Of a stretch of 64,000 nucleotides of DNA, positions 38,446-49,130 are shown piece by piece. A program made the position numbers and the translations under genes. Below the pieces are notes generated by a model. It searched no databases and was not told where the DNA came from. It was given only the letters and a program-made list of their open reading frames with translations. Positions within the stretch are counted from its first letter, which is position 1; each line of letters starts with the position of its first letter. Source of the DNA: Pilimelia terevasa (lineage in GTDB: Bacteria > Actinomycetota > Actinomycetes > Mycobacteriales > Micromonosporaceae); NCBI RefSeq assembly GCF_014647915.1, contig NZ_BMQC01000004.1, forward strand, positions 124,001 through 188,000, written 5' to 3'.

Positions 38446-38501
38446 GCACTTACGAACGCCGAGGTGGCACTGACGAACGGGGGGGATGGCACTTACGCAC
38501 G
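38444..38501. repeat. Three 15-bp direct repeats phased at 21-22 bp
   Basis: TAGCACTTACGAACG (38444), TGGCACTGACGAACG (38465) and TGGCACTTACGCACG (38487) lie between the divergent ArsR and uvrC genes. Consensus TGGCACTTACGAACG; a degenerate fourth copy is in phase at 38423. Spacing of two helical turns puts all copies on one DNA face, as for cooperative regulator binding. Confidence 0.8.
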
Positions 38502-38552
38502 GCAGGTCGTCAACCCGCGGCCGGTGTCACACCCGTGCGTACGCTGGTAGGT

Positions 38553-40574
38553 ATGGCCGACCCGGCGACCTACCGCCCCCCCACCGGCACGATCCCCGAG
38601 GCGCCCGGGGTCTACCGGTTCCACGACGCGCGCGACCGGGTCATCTACGTCGGCAAGGCCGTCAACCTGCGCGGCCGGCTCAACTCCTACTTCGCCGACC
38701 TCGCCGGCCTGCACCCGCGTACCCAGCAGATGGTCACCAGCGCCACCCGGGTCGACTGGGTGACCGTCGCCAGCGAGGTCGAGGCCCTCCAGCTTGAGTA
38801 CACCTGGATCAAGGAGCACGATCCGCGGTTCAACGTCCGCTACCGCGACGACAAGTCGTACCCGTACCTCGCCGTGACCCTGCACGAGGAGTACCCCCGC
38901 CTCCAGGTCATGCGCGGCGAGAAGAAGCCTGGCGTGCGCTACTTCGGCCCGTACTCGCACGCCTGGGCGATCCGGGAGACCCTCGACCTGCTGCTGCGCG
39001 TCTTCCCCGCCCGCACCTGCTCGGCCGGGGTGTTCCGGCGGATGCGGCAGATCGGCCGCCCCTGCCTGCTCGGCGACATCGGCAAGTGCGCGGCCCCCTG
39101 CGTCGGGCGGGTCGACGCCGCGGCGCACCGCAAGGTCGTGGACGACTTCGTCGACTTCATGGCCGGCCGCACCCAGGGCCTGCAGCGGCGGCTGGAGCGC
39201 GAGATGCACGCCGCCTCCGACGCGCTGGAGTTCGAGCGGGCCGCCCGCCTGCGCGACGACCTGGCCGCGCTGCGGCGGGCGCTGGCCAAGCAGGCCGTCG
39301 TCCTGCCCGACGGCACCGACGCCGACGTGGTCGCGTTCGCCGACGACCCGCTCCAGGCCGCCGTCCAGGTGTTCCACGTCCGCGGCGGCCGGGTGCGCGG
39401 GCAGCGCGGCTGGGCGGTGGAGAAGACCGAGGACCTGAGCACCGGCGACCTCGTCCACCACTTCTGCTCCCAGGTGTACGGGGGCGGGTCGGGCGAGGGC
39501 GACGTGCCGCGCGAGCTGCTGGTCCCCGAGCTGCCCGGGGACGCCGCCGCCCTGGCCGACTGGCTGTCGGCGCACCGCGGCAGCCGGGTCCGGCTCCGGG
39601 TGCCCCAGCGCGGCCCGAAGCGGGACCTGATGGAGACCGTCGCGCGCAACGCGGGCCAGGTGCTGGCCCAGTACAAGCTGCGCCGGGTGGGCGACCTGGC
39701 CGCCCGCGGCCAGGCGCTGGACGAGCTGGCCGAGGCGCTGGGCATGGACAGCGCCCCGCTGCGCATCGAGTGCGTGGACGTCTCCCAACTGCACGGCACC
39801 GACGTCGTGGCGAGCCTGGTGGTGTTCGAGGACGGCGCGCCGCGCAAGAGCGACTACCGGACCTTCGCCATCCGCGGCGACCGGGGCGTCGACGACCTGG
39901 CGGCGCTCGGCGAGGTGGTCCGGCGGCGGTTCGCCCGCGCCGACGCCGCCCCGGCCGACACCTCGGCCGACCCCCTCGCCGACGCGTCGGCCGGGGGCGG
40001 CGGCCCGGCCCCGGGCGGGCGGCCGCGGCGGTTCGCGTACCCGCCGCAGCTCTTCGTGGTCGACGGCGGGCAGCCGCAGGTCAACGCCGTGGCGGCGGCG
40101 CTCGCCGGCCGCGGGGTGAGCGACCTGACGGTCGTGGGCCTGGCCAAGCGGATGGAGGAGCTGTGGCTGCCCGGGGAGTCGTTCCCGGTGATCCTGCCGC
40201 GGCAGTCCGCGGGCCTGTTCCTGTTGCAGCACATCCGGGACCAGGCGCACGACGTCGCCATCCGGTTCCACCGCAAGCGGCGCTCGCGGCGGATGACCGA
40301 GTCGGCGCTCGACGAGGTGGCCGGCCTCGGCGAGGCCCGCCGCAAGGCGCTGCTGCGCCACTTCGGCTCGCTCCAGCGGGTCAGCGCGGCCGACGTCGCC
40401 GAGATCATGGAGGTGCCCGGCATCGGCCGCCGGACCGCCGAGGCGGTGATCGCCGCGCTGCGCCCGGGGGAGCCGGCCACCCCCGCGCCGGTCGCGCCCG
40501 CCGCGCCCGCCGGGCCGGCTGCGCAGCGTGACGCGGCCGACGCCCAGCGTCCGACCGCACCCCTGGGTCGTTGA
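38553..40574 (+). CDS. uvrC: Excinuclease ABC subunit UvrC
   Basis: 673 residues from ATG 38553 ([20 protein letters not shown]). The N-terminal GIY-YIG nuclease is [25 protein letters not shown]; a Cys-containing region [28 protein letters not shown], a UVR motif [21 protein letters not shown], the RNase H-like endonuclease ([27 protein letters not shown]) and a C-terminal helix-hairpin-helix ([16 protein letters not shown]) follow in normal order. An Ala/Pro-rich tail ends the protein. Makes both incisions in nucleotide excision repair. TACGCT lies 7 nt before the ATG, so it may be leaderless. Confidence 0.96.
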   Translation: MADPATYRPPTGTIPEAPGVYRFHDARDRVIYVGKAVNLRGRLNSYFADLAGLHPRTQQMVTSATRVDWVTVASEVEALQLEYTWIKEHDPRFNVRYRDDKSYPYLAVTLHEEYPRLQVMRGEKKPGVRYFGPYSHAWAIRETLDLLLRVFPARTCSAGVFRRMRQIGRPCLLGDIGKCAAPCVGRVDAAAHRKVVDDFVDFMAGRTQGLQRRLEREMHAASDALEFERAARLRDDLAALRRALAKQAVVLPDGTDADVVAFADDPLQAAVQVFHVRGGRVRGQRGWAVEKTEDLSTGDLVHHFCSQVYGGGSGEGDVPRELLVPELPGDAAALADWLSAHRGSRVRLRVPQRGPKRDLMETVARNAGQVLAQYKLRRVGDLAARGQALDELAEALGMDSAPLRIECVDVSQLHGTDVVASLVVFEDGAPRKSDYRTFAIRGDRGVDDLAALGEVVRRRFARADAAPADTSADPLADASAGGGGPAPGGRPRRFAYPPQLFVVDGGQPQVNAVAAALAGRGVSDLTVVGLAKRMEELWLPGESFPVILPRQSAGLFLLQHIRDQAHDVAIRFHRKRRSRRMTESALDEVAGLGEARRKALLRHFGSLQRVSAADVAEIMEVPGIGRRTAEAVIAALRPGEPATPAPVAPAAPAGPAAQRDAADAQRPTAPLGR

Positions 40575-40648
40575 CCGGTGGCCGGTGGCGGGCACGCAGT
40601 CGCGCCTAGGATCAAAGACGCCGGATGGCGGCGGAGGGAGCACGGAAC

Positions 40649-41548
40649 GTGACCAGTGAGACAACGGCGGACGGCGCGCCGCCGCGCTCGGCGATGGCGC
40701 TGCTGGTCGTCACCGGCGTGTCCGGCGGTGGCCGCAGCACGGTGGCCCGGGCGCTGGAGAACGTCGGCTTCTACGTGGTCGACAACCTGCCGCAGGCGCT
40801 GATGGTCGAGATGGCCGAACTGGCGTACGCCGCGGGCGGCAGCACCCGGCACACCGCGATGGTGCTCGACGTCCGCAGCATGGCCTTCTCCACCGACATG
40901 ACCGGCGCGATCCGGCAGCTCCAGGCGCGCGGCTTCCAACCCAAGGTGATCTTCGTGGACGCCGCCGACGACACCCTGGTGCGGCGGTTCGAGAGCGTCC
41001 GGCGGGCGCACCCGCTCCAGGGGACGGGCCGGCTGCTGGACGGCATCACCACCGAGCGGGCGATGCTCGCCGAGGCGCGGGAGCTGGCCGACGTCCTCAT
41101 CGACACCACGCACCTGAACCCCAACCAGCTCCGCGCCCGGGTCGAGGAGATGTTCGGCGCCGACGAGGCCCGCGCGCTCCAGGTGACCGTGCTGTCGTTC
41201 GGCTTCAAGTACGGCATCCCGCAGGACGCCGACTTCGTGGTCGACGCGCGCTTCCTGCCCAATCCGTACTGGGTGCCCGAGCTGCGCGAGCTGACCGGCC
41301 AGCGGCCGGAGGTCAGCCGGTACGTCCTCACCCAGCGCGGCGCGGGCACGTTCATCGAGACGTACGCCCGCATGGTCAACGCCACGGCGTCGGGCTTCGC
41401 CCGCGAGGGCAAGCGGTACGTGACGGTGGCCGTCGGCTGCACCGGCGGCAAGCACCGCAGCGTGGCCCTGGCCGAGGAGCTGGCCACCCGCCTCCAGCAG
41501 GTCGGGCTGGTCGCCCACACCCAGCACCGGGACCTGGGGCGCGAGTGA
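40649..41548 (+). CDS. rapZ: RNase adapter RapZ
   Basis: 299 residues from GTG 40649; GGAGGGAG is 10-11 nt upstream, favouring it over ATG 40625. The N-terminal P-loop is GVSGGGRSTVARAL, with Arg where Walker A normally has Lys, as in other actinobacterial relatives I recall. VVDNLPQALM and the C-terminal YVTVAVGCTGGKHRSVALAEELA are family hallmarks. In E. coli RapZ binds GlmZ sRNA and signals glucosamine-6-phosphate; here its target is unknown. A TAGGAT -10-like site lies at 40607. Overlaps yvcK by 4 nt. Confidence 0.93.
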   Translation: MTSETTADGAPPRSAMALLVVTGVSGGGRSTVARALENVGFYVVDNLPQALMVEMAELAYAAGGSTRHTAMVLDVRSMAFSTDMTGAIRQLQARGFQPKVIFVDAADDTLVRRFESVRRAHPLQGTGRLLDGITTERAMLAEARELADVLIDTTHLNPNQLRARVEEMFGADEARALQVTVLSFGFKYGIPQDADFVVDARFLPNPYWVPELRELTGQRPEVSRYVLTQRGAGTFIETYARMVNATASGFAREGKRYVTVAVGCTGGKHRSVALAEELATRLQQVGLVAHTQHRDLGRE

Positions 41549-42516
41549 CGGCGCCGGTGAGGGTCGTCGCCTTCGGCGGCGGGCACGGGCTCTCCGCCGC
41601 CCTGCGCGCCCTGCGCACCTGCGCCGCCAAGATCGAGCTGGACCTGACGGCGGTGGTAACGGTCGGCGACGACGGCGGCTCCAGCGGCCGGCTGCGCCTC
41701 GAGCGGGGCGGGCTGCCGCCGGGCGACCTGCGCAAGGCGCTGACGGCGCTGGCCGCCGACGACCCCGACAGCGCGCGCACCGCGGCGCTGCTCCAGCACC
41801 GGTACGGCGGCGACCCGGCCGCCGACGGCCCGCTGACCGGCCACGCCGTCGGCAACCTCGTGCTGTGCGGGCTGACGGAGCTGCTCGGCGACCCGGTCGC
41901 CGCCCTCGACCACCTGGCCGTCCTGCTGCGCGCCCGGGGCCGGGTCCTGCCGATGTCCCGCGAGCCGGTCGGCATCGAGGCCGACGTGGTGGGCCTGGAC
42001 GCCGCCGACCCCACGGCGGTGGCCACGGTACGCGGGCAGCACGCCGTGGCGGTGACCCCCGGACGGGTGGTCGCGCTGCGGCTGGCGCCCCCCGCCCCGC
42101 CCGCCTGCGCCGAGGCGGTCGCCGCCGTCGCCGCGGCCGACCACCTCATCTTCGGGCCGGGAAGCTGGTACACCAGCGTCCTGCCGCACCTGCTCGTGCC
42201 CGAGCTGGCGGCGGCCATCGTGGCCAGCCCCGCCCGCCGGATCGTGACGCTGAACCTGGCCGCCGACACCGAGACCGCGGGCCTCTCGCTCGCCGGGCAC
42301 CTGGCCGCGCTGCGCCACTACCTGCCGCCGCTGCGGGTGGACACGGTGCTCGCCGACACCCGGGCGGTGGGCGATCCGGGGTCGGTGGCCGGTGCGGCAG
42401 AATCGCTCGGGGCGCGCCTGGTGACGGCGCCCGTCGCCGTCGCCGACGGTGACCCGCGGCACGATCCCGCAGCTCTCGGGGCGGCGCTGGTGCCCCTGCT
42501 CGTCCCCGCTCGTTAA
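41545..42516 (+). CDS. yvcK: Gluconeogenesis factor YvcK (CofD-like)
   Basis: 323 residues from GTG 41545, overlapping rapZ by 4 nt. CofD-like nucleotide-sugar-binding fold: [57 protein letters not shown] and [19 protein letters not shown]. YvcK binds UDP-GlcNAc and links carbon supply to cell-wall synthesis in Gram-positives; the mycobacterial orthologue CuvA has a similar role. Middle gene of the conserved rapZ-yvcK-whiA operon. Confidence 0.94.
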   Translation: MTAPVRVVAFGGGHGLSAALRALRTCAAKIELDLTAVVTVGDDGGSSGRLRLERGGLPPGDLRKALTALAADDPDSARTAALLQHRYGGDPAADGPLTGHAVGNLVLCGLTELLGDPVAALDHLAVLLRARGRVLPMSREPVGIEADVVGLDAADPTAVATVRGQHAVAVTPGRVVALRLAPPAPPACAEAVAAVAAADHLIFGPGSWYTSVLPHLLVPELAAAIVASPARRIVTLNLAADTETAGLSLAGHLAALRHYLPPLRVDTVLADTRAVGDPGSVAGAAESLGARLVTAPVAVADGDPRHDPAALGAALVPLLVPAR

Positions 42517-42562
42517 CACTGTCGAACCACGTCCCCACCGGCCCCGCGAGGTGAAGTACCAG

Positions 42563-43543
42563 ATGGCGATGACCGCTGCGGTCAAGGACGAGCTGAGCAG
42601 GGTCGACGTACCCAAGCCCTGTTGTCGCAAATCCGAGATGACCGCCCTCCTGCGCTTCGCCGGGGGCCTGCACATCGTCTCCGGCCGGGTCGTGGTCGAA
42701 GCGGAGCTGGACACCGGCGCGGTCGCGCGCCGGCTGCGCCGGGAGATCTCCGACGTGTACGGCTACTCCAGCGAGATCCACGTGCTCGCCTCCGGCGGGC
42801 TGCGCAAGGGCAGCCACTACATCGTCCGGGTGGTCAAGGACGGCGAGGCGCTCGCCCGGCAGACCGGCCTGCTCGACGTCCGCGGCCGGCCGGTCCGCGG
42901 GCTCCCGCCGCACGTGGTGGCGGCGAACGTGTGCTGCGCCGTCGCCGCGTGGCGCGGCGCCTTCACCGCGCACGGCTCGCTCACCGAGCCGGGCCGCTCC
43001 TGCGCCCTGGAGATCACCTGCCCCGGGCCGGAGGCGGCCCTGGCGCTGGTCGGCTCCGCCCGCCGCATCGGCATCACCGCCAAGGCCCGCGAGGTCCGCG
43101 GCGTCGACCGGGTGGTGGTCAAGGACGGCGACGCGATCAGCGCCGTGCTGACCCGCATAGGAGCCCACCAGAGCGTGCTGTCGTGGGAGGAGCGCCGGGT
43201 CCGGCGCGAGGTCCGCGCCACCGCCAACCGCCTGGCCAACTTCGACGACGCCAACCTGCGCCGCTCCGCCCGCGCCGCCGTGGCCGCCGCCGCCCGCGTC
43301 ACCCGCGCGCTGGAGATCCTCTCCGACGAGGCGCCCAACCACCTCACCACGGCCGGCCAGCTCCGCCTGGAGCACCGGCAGGCGTCGCTGGAGGAGCTGG
43401 GCGCGCTGGCCGACCCGCCGCTGACCAAGGACGCGATCGCCGGCCGCATAAGGCGTCTGCTGGCCCTGGCCGACAAGCGCGCCCGCGAGCTCGGCGTCCC
43501 CGACACCGAGGCCGCGGTCACCCCGGACATGCTGACCTGCTGA
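42563..43543 (+). CDS. whiA: Sporulation regulator WhiA
   Basis: 326 residues from ATG 42563 ([21 protein letters not shown]). The N-terminal two-thirds is a LAGLIDADG-homing-endonuclease-like fold without nuclease motifs ([38 protein letters not shown]), and the C-terminus is a helix-turn-helix ([28 protein letters not shown]). WhiA works with WhiB to trigger sporulation septation in Streptomyces and is present in nearly all Gram-positives. 46 nt after yvcK. Confidence 0.96.
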   Translation: MAMTAAVKDELSRVDVPKPCCRKSEMTALLRFAGGLHIVSGRVVVEAELDTGAVARRLRREISDVYGYSSEIHVLASGGLRKGSHYIVRVVKDGEALARQTGLLDVRGRPVRGLPPHVVAANVCCAVAAWRGAFTAHGSLTEPGRSCALEITCPGPEAALALVGSARRIGITAKAREVRGVDRVVVKDGDAISAVLTRIGAHQSVLSWEERRVRREVRATANRLANFDDANLRRSARAAVAAAARVTRALEILSDEAPNHLTTAGQLRLEHRQASLEELGALADPPLTKDAIAGRIRRLLALADKRARELGVPDTEAAVTPDMLTC

Positions 43544-43685
43544 CCGCCCCCGGTAGCGGGCCGCCTCCCGGCCGCGCGGCCCGGGCGTGCCCGCCCAGCC
43601 GCCGCCCCGGTGAGCTGCGTCACCCGGGGGTCGGATCGGGGCAGGTGGGAGCCGGTCTGGCTCGGGGGTACGGCGGGCGCTCCGC

Positions 43686-43691
43686 TAGGGT
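43686..43691 (+). promoter_or_regulatory. Candidate -10 of the gap operon
   Basis: TAGGGT lies 62 nt before the gap GTG in the 210-bp gap after whiA. A convincing -35 was not found. The leader downstream carries the ribosome-binding site GAGGAG. Confidence 0.3.
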
Positions 43692-43750
43692 CGCAGGCAG
43701 AGCGACGGCGGCGACGCGTCGGTCGGGCACACCACGAGCGAGGAGACTGA

Positions 43751-44751
<1,001 letters not shown>

Positions 44752-44752
<1 letters not shown>

Positions 44753-45962
44753 TGCGTCCCCTCGACGAGCTGCTCGCCGAGGGGGTCAAGGGTCGGCGCG
44801 TCCTCGTGCGCGCCGACCTGAACGTCCCCTTCGCCGACGCCGACGGCGGGCGGGTCATCGCCGACGACGGCCGGATCCGCGCGGCCCTCCCGACGGTCAC
44901 CGCCCTCCGCGACGCGGGCGCGGTCGTCGTACTGTGCTCCCACCTGGGCCGCCCCCCGGGCGCCCCCGACCCGGCGCTGACGCTGGCGCCGGTCGCCGCG
45001 CGCCTGGGCGAGCTGCTCGGCGCCGACGTGACCTGCGCGGGCGACACGGTCGGGCCGTCGGCCCGCAGCGCCGTGGCCGGCGCGGCGCCCGGCGCCGTGG
45101 TGCTGCTGGAGAACCTGCGCTTCAACCCGGGGGAGACCAGCAGGGACGACGGGCAGCGGGGCGCCTTCGCGGACGCGCTGGCGGGGCTCGCCGACGCCTA
45201 CGTGGACGACGCGTTCGGCGCGGTGCACCGCAGGCACGCCAGCGTCTTCGACGTCGCCGCGCGCCTGCCGCACTTCGCCGGCGGCCTGGTGCTCGCCGAA
45301 CTGGACGTGCTGCGCCGGCTGACCGAGTCCGCCGCGCACCCGTACGCGGTCGTGCTCGGCGGCTCGAAGGTCTCCGACAAGCTCGCCGTCATCCGCGCGC
45401 TGCTGCCGCGGGTCGACCGGCTGCTGGTCGGCGGCGGCATGTGCTTCACCTTCCTCCGGGCCCAGGGGCACGAGATCGGCCGGTCCCTGGTGGAGGACGA
45501 CATGGTGGCGACGTGCCGCGACCTGCTCGACCAGGCCGAGGGCAAGATCGTGCTCCCGGCCGACATCGTCGCGGCCACGGCCTTCGCGGCCGACGCCGAC
45601 CACGCGGTGGTCCCGGCCGACGCGATCCCCGCCGACCGGCTCGGGCTGGACATCGGGCCGGCGAGCGTCGCGGCGTTCACCGCCGCGCTCCAGGGGGCGC
45701 GGACGGTCTTCTGGAACGGGCCGATGGGCGTGTTCGAGATGCCGGCGTTCGCCGCCGGCACCCGCGGTGTGGCCGAGGCGGTCGCCGACCTGGGCGGCGC
45801 GTTCACGGTCGTCGGCGGCGGCGACTCCGCGGCGGCCGTGCGCGCGCTGGGGATCGCCGACGCGCGGTTCGGCCACATCTCGACCGGCGGCGGCGCGTCG
45901 CTGGAGTACCTGGAGGGCAAGTCGCTGCCCGGCGTGGCGGCGCTGCACGGGAAGGCACACGC

Positions 45963-45966
<4 letters not shown>
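44752..45966 (+). CDS. pgk: Phosphoglycerate kinase
   Basis: 404 residues from ATG 44752. [20 protein letters not shown], the N-domain substrate site [14 protein letters not shown], hinge [11 protein letters not shown] and the nucleotide-site [17 protein letters not shown] and [18 protein letters not shown], ending [14 protein letters not shown], define the enzyme. Makes ATP from 1,3-bisphosphoglycerate. Translationally coupled to both gap and tpiA (4-nt GTGA overlap). Confidence 0.97.
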
Positions 45967-46754
<788 letters not shown>

Positions 46755-46913
46755 CGGCCCGGCGTCGGGGGCGGATCCGTCCGGGTCCGGCCCCGATGCC
46801 CGCCTCGGCGCCGGCCGGCGATCATCGGCCGGTAAGGTGGCGCCCAGGCAACCGCGACGCGCCGGCGGCCGGTATTCTTGCGGTGCTTTCGCTCGGAGAG
46901 GACTTCGTTCACC

Positions 46914-47168
46914 ATGCCGATCTGGTTCGCATACATCCTGGTGGGCCTGCTGCTGCTCACCAGCATCCTGCTCACCCTGCTCGTCCTGCTGCACCGCGGC
47001 AAGGGCGGCGGCATGTCGAGCATGTTCGGCGGTGGCGTCAGCACGAGCCTCGCGGGCTCCTCGGTGGCCGAGCGCAACCTCGACCGGTACACGGTCCTGG
47101 TCGGCGTGGTGTGGTTCGCCTGCGTCATCGGCCTCGGCTTCTGGGTCAAGCTCGCCGACCTCTCCTGA
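46914..47168 (+). CDS. secG: Preprotein translocase subunit SecG
   Basis: 84 residues from ATG 46914 with GGAGAGGA upstream. Two membrane helices (FAYILVGLLLLTSILLTLLVLLH and VLVGVVWFACVIGLGFWVKL) flank the conserved loop RGKGGGMSSMFGGGVSTSLAGSS. Forms the SecYEG channel. Its place after tpiA is conserved in actinobacteria. Followed by a hairpin terminator. Confidence 0.95.
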   Translation: MPIWFAYILVGLLLLTSILLTLLVLLHRGKGGGMSSMFGGGVSTSLAGSSVAERNLDRYTVLVGVVWFACVIGLGFWVKLADLS

Positions 47169-47182
47169 CCTGCTCCGTCCCG

Positions 47183-47212
47183 CACCCCGGCCTCCCGCGT
47201 GAGGCCGGGGTG
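47183..47212. terminator. Hairpin terminator after secG
   Basis: CACCCCGGCCTC and GAGGCCGGGGTG form a 12-bp perfect stem with a 6-nt loop, 14 nt after the secG stop. The convergent pgl gene ends 80 nt further on, so it may be shared. Confidence 0.8.
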
Positions 47213-47235
47213 TCACTGTCGGCCCGTGTTCTGCC

Positions 47236-47260
47236 GACCCGACCCGACCCGACCCGACCC
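47236..47260. repeat. Five tandem GACCC units
   Basis: A perfect (GACCC)5 microrepeat in the non-coding gap between secG and pgl. It is outside genes and has no evident function. Confidence 0.9.
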
Positions 47261-47292
47261 GGCGCCGGTCCCGGTCCGGCCGGCGCCGCCGG

Positions 47293-48075
47293 TCAGCGCA
47301 GCTCGGCGGCCGCGTCCCGGTCGAGTAGCCAGCGGGTCCGCACGCGGCCGTGGACGGCGCCCGCGGGCGCCTTCGCCGCCGACGCGCCGGAGCGGGCGAG
47401 CCCGACGGCCCCGGCCTTCTCCCGCCCGGCGACGATCAGCCACACCTCGTCAGCGGTGTTCAGCGTCGGCAGCGTGAGGGTGATCCGGGTCGGCGGCGGC
47501 TTCGGACTGTCCCGCACCGCGCTGACCGTCAGGCCGGCGTCCAGCGGGTGGTCCGGGAACACCGAGGCGACGTGCGCGTCCGGGCCGATGCCGAGCAGCA
47601 CCACGTCGAACCGGGGGAGCCGCCCCCCGCCGGCCGCCGCCAGCGCCGCCGCGTACCGGGCCGCCGCGGCCTCCGGGTCCTCGCCGTCCGGGCCGTCGCT
47701 GGCCGGCATCGCGTGGACCCGGCCCGGGTCCAGCGGCAGGCCGTCCAGCAGGGCGGCGCGGGCCTGGGTCTCGTTGCGGTCGGGGTGGCCGGCGGGCAGG
47801 AACCGCTCGTCGCCCCACCACAGGTCCACCCGTGACCAGTCCACCGCGGTGCGGGCGCGGTGGCGGGCCAGCGCGCCGTACACGTGGGCGGCCACGCTCC
47901 CGCCGGTCAGCACGAGGGCGGCCTCGCCGCGGGCGGCCTGGGCGTCCAGCAGCGCGACGACCAGCCGCGCGGCCGCCGCCTCGGCCAGCGTGGCGGCGTC
48001 GGGGTGGACGACCACGGTCGTCGCGCCGCCGGCCGGGTCGCCGGGGAGTGCGCCGGGGTCTGTCGGGGCGCTCAC
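47293..48075 (-). CDS. pgl: 6-phosphogluconolactonase
   Basis: 260 residues from GTG 48075, overlapping opcA by 4 nt. The SugI/DevB-type domain shows ALVLTGGSVAAHVYGAL, VDLWWGDERFLPAGHPDRNETQA, FDVVLLGIGPDAHVASVFPDHP and RITLTLPTLNTADEVWLIVAG. The usual GxGxDGHxAS motif reads GIGPDAHVAS, so Gly is replaced by Ala next to the conserved His. Hydrolyses 6-phosphogluconolactone, the second oxidative pentose phosphate step. Last gene of the tkt operon. Confidence 0.93.
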   Translation of the reverse strand: MSAPTDPGALPGDPAGGATTVVVHPDAATLAEAAAARLVVALLDAQAARGEAALVLTGGSVAAHVYGALARHRARTAVDWSRVDLWWGDERFLPAGHPDRNETQARAALLDGLPLDPGRVHAMPASDGPDGEDPEAAAARYAAALAAAGGGRLPRFDVVLLGIGPDAHVASVFPDHPLDAGLTVSAVRDSPKPPPTRITLTLPTLNTADEVWLIVAGREKAGAVGLARSGASAAKAPAGAVHGRVRTRWLLDRDAAAELR

Positions 48076-49058
48076 GCGTGGGCGCCGACGGGGTACGGGA
48101 CCACCGGGTCGCGCCAGACGTGCACCCGGTGCCCGGCCCGGCCGTCCAGTCCGGTCTCGCCGGACAGGGCGCTCAGCGCGTCGGCGTACACCTGGTCGGC
48201 GTCCAGCCGGCGCAGCTCCTCGGCCAGCTCCTCGCCGAGCGGGCGGCGGGTCAGCGGCAGGTGCTGGTCCGGCTCGCCGGTGCGGCTGAACACACCGCGG
48301 TCGCCGTCGCGGGTGAGGACCAGCTCGTCGCCGTTGTCGCAGGTGAGGGCTACGGTGCGCATCCGCGGCGCGTCGGCGGCCGGCTCCAGCCGCGGCCGCA
48401 CGCCGAGCCGGGAGGCCAGCCAGCCGCTCATCAGGGCGCCGGTCGGGTCGGCCAGGGGCGCCAGGATCCGCGCGCCGGTGATCCGGGCGGGCCGGGCGTC
48501 CAGCGCGCCGGCCACGAGGGTGCGCCACGGGGTGATCCGGGTCCAGATCAGGTCGGTGTCGCCCGGGGCGTAGTCGAGGGCGCGGTGGCGCAGCGCCGCG
48601 ATCGGGTCGCCGGCCTGCGCGGCGTCGGTGATCCGCCGGTCGGCGACGACACCGAGGAAGTCGGTCGCGAGCTGCTCGGGCGCCTCCCGGTGCCACCAGG
48701 TGACCACGGGGACGTCCGGGACCAGCAGCGGCATGACCACGGACTCGGCGTGCAGGGCGAGCCGCCCGTACATCCGCATGACGACGGCCTCGCACGGGCC
48801 GAGCCGCCCGCCCACGACGATCTCGGCGTCGAGCCGGCTGGTGGGCCGGTCGATGTCGGAGCGGATCACCATCAGCAGCCGGCAGGGGTGCGCGGCGGCG
48901 GCGATGGTCGCCGCGGCCTCCGCCTCGTGCACCTGCGACTCGTCCACGACGACGATGAGGGAGAGGGCCATGCCGCTGGCCACGCCGCCGGCGCTGCGCC
49001 GCTCCGCGGCGAGCGCCTTCACGACCTGGCTGCCGCTGGTGTCCCAAAGGGAGATCAT
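48072..49058 (-). CDS. opcA: Glucose-6-phosphate dehydrogenase assembly protein OpcA
   Basis: 328 residues from ATG 49058 (MISLWDTSGSQVVKALAAER), with AGGAGGTG 4 nt upstream; an upstream ATG gives no family similarity. Conserved OpcA segments: HPCRLLMVIRSD, VVMRMYGRLALHAESVVMPLLVPDVPVVTWWH and LIWTRITPWRTLVAGALD. Known in cyanobacteria and actinobacteria as an activator/assembly factor for Zwf, encoded right upstream of it in the same transcript. Confidence 0.93.
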   Translation of the reverse strand: MISLWDTSGSQVVKALAAERRSAGGVASGMALSLIVVVDESQVHEAEAAATIAAAAHPCRLLMVIRSDIDRPTSRLDAEIVVGGRLGPCEAVVMRMYGRLALHAESVVMPLLVPDVPVVTWWHREAPEQLATDFLGVVADRRITDAAQAGDPIAALRHRALDYAPGDTDLIWTRITPWRTLVAGALDARPARITGARILAPLADPTGALMSGWLASRLGVRPRLEPAADAPRMRTVALTCDNGDELVLTRDGDRGVFSRTGEPDQHLPLTRRPLGEELAEELRRLDADQVYADALSALSGETGLDGRAGHRVHVWRDPVVPYPVGAHA

Positions 49059-49130
49059 CCGCACCTCCTGATGGTGGGCCAGGCGCGGGAGCGCCCGGCA
49101 TCCGGGTGGATCAACTGCGGCGTACGCCAC

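Noticed and set aside
38433-38492. Longer N-terminus of the ArsR regulator
   Set aside because: It translates the direct DNA repeats and lacks a ribosome-binding site; a -10 element sits inside it.
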